A stretch of 64,000 bases of DNA from Mycobacterium sp. 1274756.6 (GTDB lineage Bacteria > Actinomycetota > Actinomycetes > Mycobacteriales > Mycobacteriaceae). This document shows, in pieces, positions 51,264-59,321 of this stretch (positions within the stretch are counted from its first letter, which is position 1; every line of letters begins with the position of its first letter). The position numbers and the translations under genes were made by a program. The stretch spans positions 61,206 through 125,205 of the forward strand of contig NZ_LZLJ01000083.1 of assembly GCF_001668625.1 (NCBI RefSeq), written 5' to 3'. Under the pieces are notes generated by a model that searched no databases, was not told the DNA's origin, and saw only the letters and a list, made by a program, of their open reading frames with translations.

Positions 51264-52395
51264 CACTCCCGACGACCACACGCCCGCCCGGATCGGGTTC
51301 CTCGGTTCGCCGCGGCCCACGATCGGGGTGGAGTGGGAGTTCGCGCTCGTCGACGCGGTCACCCGCGACCTGTCCAACGAGGCCGCCGAGGTGATCGCCG
51401 AGATCGGTGAGAACCCGCGCGTGCACAAGGAGTTGCTGCGCAACACCGTCGAGATCGTCACCGACATCTGCGAGGACACCCCGCAGGCCATGGCCGATCT
51501 GCGCGAGACGCTGCGCACGGCGCGGCAGGTGGTGCGCGACCGCGGGATGGAATTGTTCAGTGCGGGAACGCATCCGTTCGCGCGCTGGTCGTCGCAGGAA
51601 CTCACCGACGCGCCGCGCTACGCGGAGCTGATCAAGCGCACCCAGTGGTGGGGCAGACAGATGCTGATCTGGGGTGTGCACGTGCACGTCGGCATCCGCT
51701 CGGCGTCCAAGGCGATGCCGATCATCTCCGCGCTGCTCAACTACTACCCGCACCTGCTGGCGCTGTCGGCGTCGTCGCCGTGGTGGGGCGGGGACGACAC
51801 CGGGTACGCCAGCAACCGATCGATGATGTTCCAGCAGCTGCCGACCGCCGGGCTGCCGTTCCAGTTCCAGGCCTGGCGGCAGTTCGAGCGGTTCGTCCAC
51901 GACCAGAAGAAGACCGGCATCATCGACGACCTCAACGAAATCCGTTGGGACATCCGGCCGTCCCCGCGACTGGGCACCGTGGAGCTGCGCGTCTGCGACG
52001 GGGTGTCCAACCTGCGCGAGCTCGGTGCGCTGGTGGCGCTGACGCACTGCCTGGTGGTCGACCTGGACAACCGGCTGGAAGCCGGCGAGCTGCTGCCGGT
52101 GATGCCGCCGTGGCACGTCCAGGAGAACAAGTGGCGGGCCGCGCGGTACGGGCTGGACGCCGAGATCATCCTCGACGCCGACAGCAACGAGCGGCTGGTC
52201 ACCGCGGACATCGAGGACCTGCTGACCCGCCTCGAACCGGTGGCGCGGACCCTCAACTGCGTCGACGAACTGGCCGCGGTGGAGGACATCTACCGCCACG
52301 GCGCGTCCTACCAGCGGCAGCGCCGGGTGGCCGAGGAACACGACGGCGATCTGCGGGTGGTGGTCGACGCCCTCATCGACGAACTGGAACTGTAA
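51241..52395 (+). CDS. carboxylate-amine ligase of the YbdK/GCS2 family (Rv0433 homologue)
   Basis: 384 residues from GTG 51241, the only in-frame start before the conserved region; it overlaps sodC by 23 bp. The glutamate-cysteine-ligase-2 core is visible: [68 protein letters not shown] and ELRVCDG. YbdK-type proteins have weak glutamate-cysteine ligase activity in vitro; the natural substrate is unknown. Confidence 0.88.
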   Translation: MSSARGADTPDDHTPARIGFLGSPRPTIGVEWEFALVDAVTRDLSNEAAEVIAEIGENPRVHKELLRNTVEIVTDICEDTPQAMADLRETLRTARQVVRDRGMELFSAGTHPFARWSSQELTDAPRYAELIKRTQWWGRQMLIWGVHVHVGIRSASKAMPIISALLNYYPHLLALSASSPWWGGDDTGYASNRSMMFQQLPTAGLPFQFQAWRQFERFVHDQKKTGIIDDLNEIRWDIRPSPRLGTVELRVCDGVSNLRELGALVALTHCLVVDLDNRLEAGELLPVMPPWHVQENKWRAARYGLDAEIILDADSNERLVTADIEDLLTRLEPVARTLNCVDELAAVEDIYRHGASYQRQRRVAEEHDGDLRVVVDALIDELEL

Positions 52396-52399
52396 ACCC

Positions 52400-53035
52400 G
52401 TGCTGCTGCCGATGTTTCCGCTGGAGGCGGCGCTGCTGCCCGGGGAGGAACTGCCGCTGCGGATCTTCGAACCGCGCTACCGGGCGCTGCTGACCGACTG
52501 CCTGGCCGCCGACCGCCGGTTCGGGGTGGTGCTCATCGCCGCGGGACGCGAGGTGGGCGGCGGGGACCGACGCTGCGACGTGGGCGTGGCGGTGCGCATC
52601 GCCCGCCACCGCAAACTCGGTTTCGGTCAGCACGCGGTGATCGGCGAAGCCGGGGAACGCATCCGGGTGCTGGACTGGCTGCCCGACGACCCGTATCCGC
52701 GGGCCCGGGTGCAGAGCTGGCCCGACGAGCCCGGCGAGCCGGTGGCCGACGCCGAGCTGAGGGCGGTGACCGACCGGCTGCTCGGGGTGTATCGGCGGCT
52801 GGCCGCCGCCCGCGGGGTGCGCGCCCCGTCCGCGGCGGTCTTCGGGCGGCTGCCCGAGCCCGCGGGGGAGCGGCTGTACGCGCTGGCGGCCCGCGCGCCG
52901 ATCGGGCCCGCCGACCGGTATGCGGTGCTGGCCGCCCCGTCGCCGGCGGCCCGGCTGACCGCGCTGCGCGACGCCGTCGACGGGTTGGCCGACCGGGTGG
53001 CGTTCGAGCTGAGCCGCACCCGCGACGACGAGTAG
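52400..53035 (+). CDS. Lon N-terminal (LAN)-domain protein, Rv0434 homologue
   Basis: 211 residues from GTG 52400. Only the substrate-recognition N-domain of Lon is present: LPMFPLEAALLPGEELPLRIFEPRYRALLTD, then GVVLIAAGREVGGG and RIARHRKLGFGQHAVIGEAGERI. There is no ATPase or protease part. Stand-alone LAN proteins may act as adaptors. Four bases separate it from the Rv0433 homologue, and it converges with the Mrp operon. Confidence 0.88.
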   Translation: MLLPMFPLEAALLPGEELPLRIFEPRYRALLTDCLAADRRFGVVLIAAGREVGGGDRRCDVGVAVRIARHRKLGFGQHAVIGEAGERIRVLDWLPDDPYPRARVQSWPDEPGEPVADAELRAVTDRLLGVYRRLAAARGVRAPSAAVFGRLPEPAGERLYALAARAPIGPADRYAVLAAPSPAARLTALRDAVDGLADRVAFELSRTRDDE

Positions 53036-53039
53036 CGCA

Positions 53040-53357
53040 CTACTCGTTCATCTCGTCGACCACCAGCTCGCTCATGTCCTGCTCGCGGTAGGCCAACCGG
53101 GCCACCCGGTGGCCGACCACCGGGGCGGTGATCACGATGAACAGCCCGGTCACCACCAGCATCCCCACGTCGAAACTGCCCCGCAGCCGCAGCGCGGCCC
53201 CGGCGAGCACCAGCAGCAGCCCCAGCACCTGCGGTTTGGTGGCCGAGTGCATCCGGGCCAGCGTGTCGGGGAAGCGCAACACCCCGATCGCCGCGGTGAG
53301 CGCCAGCACCGAACCCGCCAGCACCAGCAGCCCGGCGATCAGATCGGGAACGTTCAC
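53040..53357 (-). CDS. mrpG: Mrp antiporter subunit G
   Basis: 105 residues from GTG 53357, overlapping the mrpF stop. Three membrane helices; the MnhG signature IGVLRFPDTLARMHSATKPQVLGLLLVLAG is intact. A small hydrophobic subunit needed for assembly of the cation/proton antiporter. Last gene of the operon. The soluble tail is longer and more acidic (EQDMSELVVDEMNE) than in many MrpG proteins. Confidence 0.92.
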   Translation of the reverse strand: MNVPDLIAGLLVLAGSVLALTAAIGVLRFPDTLARMHSATKPQVLGLLLVLAGAALRLRGSFDVGMLVVTGLFIVITAPVVGHRVARLAYREQDMSELVVDEMNE

Positions 53358-53623
53358 GGCCGCCTCCGCTTGTCGGGGACCCGGAACCGCGCGACGCTGA
53401 CCGAGCCGACGAAGCTGATCAGCGCGAGCGCCGCCAGGCTGTAGGTGACGGTGGTGTCGCCGCTGGCCGCGGCGAACGTGCCGATACCGCACATCGCCAT
53501 CGCGACCAGGGTGTCGACGGCGACCAGCCGATCCAAGGTGGTCGGCCCGGCCAGCAGCCGGTACATGGTGATGATCGCGGCCACGCCCAGGATGACCCCG
53601 GCGGCCAGCCAGATGCCGGTCAC
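53354..53623 (-). CDS. mrpF: Mrp antiporter subunit F
   Basis: 89 residues from GTG 53623. Three helices; the family motif YRLLAGPTTLDRLVAVDTLVAMAMCGIG is present. It overlaps both the mrpE stop and the mrpG start by four bases. Confidence 0.92.
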   Translation of the reverse strand: MTGIWLAAGVILGVAAIITMYRLLAGPTTLDRLVAVDTLVAMAMCGIGTFAAASGDTTVTYSLAALALISFVGSVSVARFRVPDKRRRP

Positions 53624-54132
53624 GGCTGCCACTCCTTCTCCCGCTCGAACGCCGCCACCAGCAGCCGCTCCACCTCGGCGACCTGGTGGCGGAACTGCGC
53701 CACCGCCCGCGGGGAGCCGACGTCGAGGACATGGCAGTACAGGATGCGGCGCACCTGGTCGATCTCCAGCACGATCGACCCGGGGATCAGGGTGGTGATG
53801 TTGGCGGCCAGCACCAGAACCAGATCCGATTTGATGCTCAGCGGCACCCGCAACACCCCGTTGCGCGGCACCGGCCCCGGCCGCACCGCCAGCCACGCCA
53901 CCTGCAGGCTGGACAGCAGCAGATACCAGGTCACCCGGACCAGCAGGCGCAGCAGCGCCACCGGGTGCAGCAAACCCTGCACCGGCACCCGCGGCATCGG
54001 CAGTGCCACCAGCACCAGCACCGCCACGCCGATCCCGCCCAGCACGTTGGCCGGGGTCACCCGCCCCCACAGCAGCACCCAGACCGCGGCCAGCGCGATG
54101 ACCGTCAGCACCCGCAGCCCGGCCGCCCTCAC
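53620..54132 (-). CDS. mrpE: Mrp antiporter subunit E
   Basis: 170 residues. Two N-terminal helices (LRVLTVIALAAVWVLLWG; NVLGGIGVAVLVLVALPM) and a third around LVRVTWYLLLSSLQVAWLAV; the conserved soluble part includes LVLVLAANITTLIPGSIVLEID and ILYCHVLDVGSP. Its GTG/ATG overlaps the mrpD stop. MrpE is needed for full Na+/H+ exchange in the systems studied. Confidence 0.92.
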   Translation of the reverse strand: MRAAGLRVLTVIALAAVWVLLWGRVTPANVLGGIGVAVLVLVALPMPRVPVQGLLHPVALLRLLVRVTWYLLLSSLQVAWLAVRPGPVPRNGVLRVPLSIKSDLVLVLAANITTLIPGSIVLEIDQVRRILYCHVLDVGSPRAVAQFRHQVAEVERLLVAAFEREKEWQP

Positions 54133-55730
54133 CGCTCACCGCCGGGGGTCAGCACCGCGGAGATGTACTCGCCGCGGTCGATCACCTCGGCGGCCGCGCG
54201 GCCCGCGTAACCGAACACCGGACCGGCCGCCACCGTCAACGCCAACCCCACCGCGATCAGCGCCAGGGTGGGCAGCAGCATCCCGGCCGGCATCCGGCCG
54301 ACGTCGTCGCGGTCGACGAACGCGATGTCCTCGGCCTCGTCGAGCAGCACGCTGGGCGCGGCCGCCGCCAACGCGCCCTCCGGTGCGTCGACCCGGGGCC
54401 GCCAGAACGCCCGCGTCCACACCCGCGCCATCACCAGCAGGGTGAGCAGGCTGGTCGCGACCGCGCCGCCCACCAGCGTCCAGGCCAGCACCGAGCCGTT
54501 CTGCGCGCCGGCCTGCAGCAGCGCCACCTTGCCGATGAACCCGGAGAACGGCGGGATCCCGCCGAGGTTGAGCGCGGGCACCAGGAACACCGCCGCCAGC
54601 AGCGGGCTGGCGGCCAGCCCGCCGAGGCGCTGCAGGCTGGAGGAGCCGCCCTGCCGTTCGATCAGCCCGGCCGCCAGGAACAGGGTGGTCATGACGATGA
54701 TGTGGTGGGCCACGTAGTAGATGGCGCCGGCCATCCCGAGCTCGTTGGCCACGGCCACCCCGAACACCATGAACCCGATGTGACTGACCAGGGTGAACGA
54801 CAGCAGCCGTTTGATATCGCTCTGGGCGATCGCGCCGAAGATGCCCACCAGCATCGTCAGCAGCGCCGCCACCAGCAGCACCGGGTCCAGCCGGCCCGCC
54901 GGGAACAGCAGCGAATGGGCCCGGATGACGGCATACACCCCGACCTTGGTCAGCAGGCCGGCGAACACCGCGGTGATCGGCGCCGGCGCCGTCGGGTAGG
55001 CGTCGGGCAGCCACGCCGACAGCGGGAACACCGCCGCCTTGATGCCGAACGCCACCAGCAGCACCGCGAAGATCGCGCTGCGGATGCCGGTGCCCAGATC
55101 CCCGGTGCGGGTGGCCAACTCGGCCAGGTTGAGGGTGCCGGTGGCGGCGTAGACCAACGCGATGCCGACCAGGAAGATCAGCGACGACACCATCGACACC
55201 ATCACGTAGCCGATGCCGGCCCGCACCCGGTCGGCGCTGCCGCCGATGGTCAACAGCACGAAGCTCGCCGCCAGCAGCACCTCGAAGCCGACGAACAGGT
55301 TGAACAGGTCCCCGGCCAGAAACGCCATGCCGACCCCGGCGGCCAGCGACAGGTAGGTGGGCAGGAAGATCGAGATCGGCTGGCGGTCGTCGCCGTCGCG
55401 CACCCCCTGCCCGATCGCGTAGACGACCACGCACAGCAGCACGATCGCCGAGACGACCAGCATCAGCGCGGAGAGCCGGTCGACCACCAGCGAGATGCCC
55501 AGCGGCCCCAGCCCGGCATCGGTCGGACCCCAGCCGCCGACCGACACCGCCAGCGTGCCGTCCCGGTCGGTCAGATACAGCAGTGCGGCGCCGACGGCGG
55601 TCACCGCGCCCAGCACGGCCAGGGTGATCGCGCGCTGCACCCGCGGGCGCGGCCCGACGACCAGCGTCAGCGCCGCCCCCAGGGTGGGCAGCAGCACCGG
55701 CAGCGGCGTCAACGCCGCGGCCAGGCTCAT
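54129..55730 (-). CDS. mrpD: Mrp antiporter subunit D
   Basis: 533 residues with about 14 membrane helices; homologous to the proton-pumping NuoM/NuoN-type subunits of complex I. Conserved: GVGMAFLAGDLFNLFVGFEVLLAASFVLL with the key Glu, FGIKAAVFPLSAWLPDAYPTAPAPITAVFAGLLTKVGVYA with the Lys and His, and DIKRLLSFTLVSHIGFM. One of the two large antiport modules of the complex. Confidence 0.94.
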   Translation of the reverse strand: MSLAAALTPLPVLLPTLGAALTLVVGPRPRVQRAITLAVLGAVTAVGAALLYLTDRDGTLAVSVGGWGPTDAGLGPLGISLVVDRLSALMLVVSAIVLLCVVVYAIGQGVRDGDDRQPISIFLPTYLSLAAGVGMAFLAGDLFNLFVGFEVLLAASFVLLTIGGSADRVRAGIGYVMVSMVSSLIFLVGIALVYAATGTLNLAELATRTGDLGTGIRSAIFAVLLVAFGIKAAVFPLSAWLPDAYPTAPAPITAVFAGLLTKVGVYAVIRAHSLLFPAGRLDPVLLVAALLTMLVGIFGAIAQSDIKRLLSFTLVSHIGFMVFGVAVANELGMAGAIYYVAHHIIVMTTLFLAAGLIERQGGSSSLQRLGGLAASPLLAAVFLVPALNLGGIPPFSGFIGKVALLQAGAQNGSVLAWTLVGGAVATSLLTLLVMARVWTRAFWRPRVDAPEGALAAAAPSVLLDEAEDIAFVDRDDVGRMPAGMLLPTLALIAVGLALTVAAGPVFGYAGRAAAEVIDRGEYISAVLTPGGER

Positions 55731-56176
55731 GACGGCTCCGGACTGTCGACGACGGCGTCCAGCTCGTGCGGGTCGACCGCGTCGTCGACGTCCTGCTCGG
55801 CGGCGATGGCCTCCTCGTCGGAGAGCTGCGAGACCCGGGTCGCCTCCGGGTCGTCGCCGACGACGTCGGCGGTGGTCAGCCGGTAGGAGCGATAGGCCAG
55901 CGCCAGCACGAACGCCGCCACCCCCATCGTGATCACGATCGCGGTGAGCACCATCGCCTGCGCCAGCGGATCGGCGGCGGTGTCCTTGCCCGCGGAGCTG
56001 TCCTGCACCGGCGGGTTACCCGGCGGGCCCGACACGTGCACGATCAGCAGGTTGACCGCGTTGCCGATCATCAACAACCCCAGCAGCATCCGGGTCAGCT
56101 GCCGCTCCAGCAGCAGGTAGACCCCGGCCGCGACGAGGGCGCCGATGGTCAGCAGCGAGAACAGGTGCGCGCTCAT
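55727..56176 (-). CDS. mrpC: Mrp antiporter subunit C
   Basis: 149 residues; NuoK-like, three helices: LFSLLTIGALVAAGVYLLLERQ, TRMLLGLLMIGNAVNLLIVHVSG and AQAMVLTAIVITMGVAAFVLALAYR. A ~45-residue acidic C-terminal tail (SDEEAIAAEQDVDDAVDPHELDAVVD) is longer than usual for MrpC. Overlaps its neighbours by four bases each. Confidence 0.93.
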   Translation of the reverse strand: MSAHLFSLLTIGALVAAGVYLLLERQLTRMLLGLLMIGNAVNLLIVHVSGPPGNPPVQDSSAGKDTAADPLAQAMVLTAIVITMGVAAFVLALAYRSYRLTTADVVGDDPEATRVSQLSDEEAIAAEQDVDDAVDPHELDAVVDSPEPS

Positions 56177-59046
56177 CGGGTCTCCACCAGCGGCCCGGCC
56201 GGCGTGGCCGGCACCTCCTCGTCCAGCCGGGCGCCCAGGCTGCGCAGCACGTCGAGCACCAACCCGACCACCACCAGGTAGACGCCGAGGTCGAAGAAGA
56301 GCGCGGTCACCAGCGTGACGTGCCCGAGCACCGGCAGGTCCACCGACAGCACCGCCGAGGACAGCACCGGCGCCCCCAGCAGCAGCGACCCGATCGCGGT
56401 GCCGCCGACCAGCGTCAACCCCACCCCGAGCACCTTGCCGGCATCCAGCGGCAGGGTCTCGCCGAGCTCGTAGCGGCCGCCGGCCAGGTAGCGCAGGGTC
56501 AGCGCCAGCCCGGCGGTCAACCCGCCGGCGAACCCGCCGCCGGGGGTGTTGTGCCCGGCGAAGAAGAAGTACACCGAGACCACCATGATCAGCGGGAACA
56601 TGATCCGGGTGACCACCTCGAGCACCAGGGACCGCTCGTTGGGGTCGCGGTAGTCGCTGCCGACCAGCCAGGTGGTGTCCCCGATCGCCGGGCTGTACGG
56701 GGTGGCGGCACCGAAATCGTGGTCGGTGGCGTCGACGACGCGGGGGGCCACCCCGAACCGGCGGTGCCGGAACACCAGGGAGGCCACCCCGGTGGCGGCC
56801 ACCAGCAGCACCGAGATCTCGCCGAGGGTGTCCCAGGCCCGGATGTCGACCAGCAGCACGTTGACCGTGTTGGAGCCGTGACCGCGCTGGTAGGCGGCCT
56901 CGGGCAGCAGCGCGGCGATCCCGACCCCGGAGCGGGCGGCCATCGCGAACGCCGCCAGCACGGTCACCGACGCCCCGACCGCCACCGCCAGCGCGGCGCG
57001 CGGCAGCCGCGACCGGCGCGGCACCGCGGCGGTCTCGGCCGGCAGCGCCCGCAGCACCAGCACGAAGATCACCAGCGTCATGGTCTCGACCAGGACCTGG
57101 GTCAGCGCCAGGTCCGGGGCGCCGTGGAAGGCGAACACCATCCCGCAGCCGTAGCCGGTGATCCCGACCATCAGCACCGCCGAGAGCCGGTTGCGGGTCA
57201 GCGTCGCCCCGAGCGCCGCGCCGACGATCACGACGGTGATGGTGACCTCCAGCGGGGAGTCCCACCACAGCACGCTGAGGTCGGGGCGCGCGCCGGCGGC
57301 CAGCGCGACCAGCGGCACCGTGACGAAGGTGACCAGGATCATCGTCTGGTTGACCGGCAGCGAACCGCTCTGGGTGAGCCCGGCCACCCGCACCGAGGCC
57401 ACGTCGAGGGCCTGGATCACCGCGTTGTACACCCGGTCGGCGTTGCCCAGCGGCAGCCGGCGCAGCCGGGTCAGCTGCAGCGGGCCGCGCGCGGCGAACA
57501 CCGCCGCCCCGGCCGCGATCACCAGCACCGACAGCAGCAGCGGCAGGTTGGCGCCGTGCCACAGCGCCAGCCGGCTGGTCAGCCCGCCGGGCAGGGTTCC
57601 GGCGTAACCGCGCAGCACGGTGTCCAGCCGGCCGGCGCCCAACCCCAGGGCCAGCCCGGCCACGGCCAGCACCCCCGGCGCGAGCAGGAACGAGCGTGTC
57701 GGGCGGGTGGCCAACGCCACCCGGGTGCTCGGTCCGCGCTGCCCCTTGGCGGCGAACGCCCCCCAGATGAACCGCAGGCTGTAGATCATCGAGAACACCG
57801 AGCCGATCAGCACCGCGGTCAGCGCGACCGGGCCGGTCGGGCCGGACGCCTCGGCGAGCCCGGCGAACGCGGCCTCCTTGGCCACGAACCCCAGGAACGG
57901 GGGCAGCGCGGCCATGCTGGCGGCGCCGAGTACCGCGATCGCCGCCAGCGCCGGAAACCGTCGGCCCAGCCCGGCCAGGTCGCGGATGTCGCGGGTGCCG
58001 GTGCCGTGGTCGATGATCCCGACCACCATGAACAGGGCCGCCTTGTAGGCGGCGTGCGCGCACATCACCGTCAGCCCGGCCAGCATCAGATCACCGCTGC
58101 CCGCCCCGACCAGCGCGATCATCAGGCCCAGCTGGCTGACCGTGGTGAACGCCAGCAGCAGTTTGAGGTCGTATTCGCGGACCGCCCGCCACCCGGCCGC
58201 CAGCAGCGTGGCCAGGCCCAGCCCGAGCACGGTGGGCCGCCAGCCCGGCGAGTCGGCGAAGCCGGGGGCCAGTCGCGCCGTCAGGTAGATGCCGGCTTTG
58301 ACCATGGCGGCGGCGTGCAGGTAGGCGCTGACCGGGGTGGGGGCGGCCATCGCCCCGGGCAGCCAGAAATGCAGCGGCACGATCGCGGACTTGCTCAACG
58401 CGCCGACCAGCACCAGCAGCACGCCGACGGTGACCGCCGTGCCGCCCGGCGGGTGCGCCACCACCTCCGAGAGCAGGTAGCTGCCCGCGGCCTGGCCGAT
58501 CAGGATCACCCCGACCAGCATCGCCAGGCCGCCGGCGGTGGTGACCAGCAGTGCCTGGGTGGCGGCCCGGCGGCTGACCGCCCGGTCGGCGTAGTGGCCG
58601 ATCAGCAGGAAGGACAACACGGTGGTCAGCTCCCAGAACACGTAGAGCACCAGCATGTTGTCGGCGATCATCAGCCCGAACATGGACGCGGCGAAGGCGA
58701 CCAGTTTCCCGGCGAAGCTCGGTACTCGCGGGTCGGGGGCGTGGCCGGTCACCGGCCGGAAGTACTCGGCGCAGTAGCCCAGCACCAGCGCGCCCACCCC
58801 GAGCACCAGCACGCTGAACACCGCCGCGAGGGTGTCGAGCCGCAGCGCGATGTCCATGGACAGCCCCGGCACCCAGGACACGGTCCGGCGGTGCTCACCG
58901 TCCTGCGGCCAGGTGGCGACCAGCCAGATCAGCGACCCGGCGGGCACCGCGGCCAGCAGATAGAACATCCGCCTGCCCCACCGGCGCACCAGCAGCGGCG
59001 CCACCGACGCGGCGACCGCGTGGGCGAGCAGAATCGCGAGCATCAC
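56173..59046 (-). CDS. mrpA: Mrp antiporter fused subunits A and B
   Basis: 957 residues, the first gene of the operon. The N-terminal ~500 residues are NuoL-like (VFWELTTVLSFLLIGHYADR with the key Glu, LSKSAIVPLHFWLPGAMAAPTPVSAYLHAAAMVKAGIYL, DLKLLLAFTTVSQLGLM). The C-terminal part contains a DUF4040/NuoJ-like segment (GYGCGMVFAFHGAPDLALTQVLVETMTLVIFVLVLR) and an MnhB domain (FFFAGHNTPGGGFAGGLTAGLALTLRYLAGG), so A and B are joined as in other actinobacteria. With C-G it forms an Na+/H+ or other cation/H+ antiporter. The whole operon is absent at this locus in M. tuberculosis. Confidence 0.94.
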   Translation of the reverse strand: MMLAILLAHAVAASVAPLLVRRWGRRMFYLLAAVPAGSLIWLVATWPQDGEHRRTVSWVPGLSMDIALRLDTLAAVFSVLVLGVGALVLGYCAEYFRPVTGHAPDPRVPSFAGKLVAFAASMFGLMIADNMLVLYVFWELTTVLSFLLIGHYADRAVSRRAATQALLVTTAGGLAMLVGVILIGQAAGSYLLSEVVAHPPGGTAVTVGVLLVLVGALSKSAIVPLHFWLPGAMAAPTPVSAYLHAAAMVKAGIYLTARLAPGFADSPGWRPTVLGLGLATLLAAGWRAVREYDLKLLLAFTTVSQLGLMIALVGAGSGDLMLAGLTVMCAHAAYKAALFMVVGIIDHGTGTRDIRDLAGLGRRFPALAAIAVLGAASMAALPPFLGFVAKEAAFAGLAEASGPTGPVALTAVLIGSVFSMIYSLRFIWGAFAAKGQRGPSTRVALATRPTRSFLLAPGVLAVAGLALGLGAGRLDTVLRGYAGTLPGGLTSRLALWHGANLPLLLSVLVIAAGAAVFAARGPLQLTRLRRLPLGNADRVYNAVIQALDVASVRVAGLTQSGSLPVNQTMILVTFVTVPLVALAAGARPDLSVLWWDSPLEVTITVVIVGAALGATLTRNRLSAVLMVGITGYGCGMVFAFHGAPDLALTQVLVETMTLVIFVLVLRALPAETAAVPRRSRLPRAALAVAVGASVTVLAAFAMAARSGVGIAALLPEAAYQRGHGSNTVNVLLVDIRAWDTLGEISVLLVAATGVASLVFRHRRFGVAPRVVDATDHDFGAATPYSPAIGDTTWLVGSDYRDPNERSLVLEVVTRIMFPLIMVVSVYFFFAGHNTPGGGFAGGLTAGLALTLRYLAGGRYELGETLPLDAGKVLGVGLTLVGGTAIGSLLLGAPVLSSAVLSVDLPVLGHVTLVTALFFDLGVYLVVVGLVLDVLRSLGARLDEEVPATPAGPLVETR

Positions 59047-59321
59047 ACTCCGGTGTGGTCTGCGCTGGACGCAAGGCCGGTCAGCCCGCGGTCGGGTTGG
59101 CAGGGTCTGGTTCGCTAGGCAGTCTACCGATCAGCGGGTGGCGGCACCGAATCGGTGCGCGCCCGATCGCCCGTGCCCGCCCCGAAACTCATTGCCGCAC
59201 CAGCGGTCCCGGCCGGCGGGGTACTGCGGAAATCGACGTACCAGCGGGCCCGGAGCGCGAAAATCGCGGCTTCGGCGCCGGATCGGTGTCGATCTCAGGG
59301 GCGACCCGGAGCCGGCGCCGG
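59047..59321. other. intergenic region upstream of the Mrp operon
   Basis: 275 bp between the mrpA start and the end of the CDC48-like ATPase gene, both on the reverse strand. It contains the 15-bp dyad GCACCGA-A-TCGGTGC at 59144-59158, about 100 bp before mrpA, which could be a regulator site for the antiporter operon or a terminator for the upstream genes. No reading frame of interest. Confidence 0.45.
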
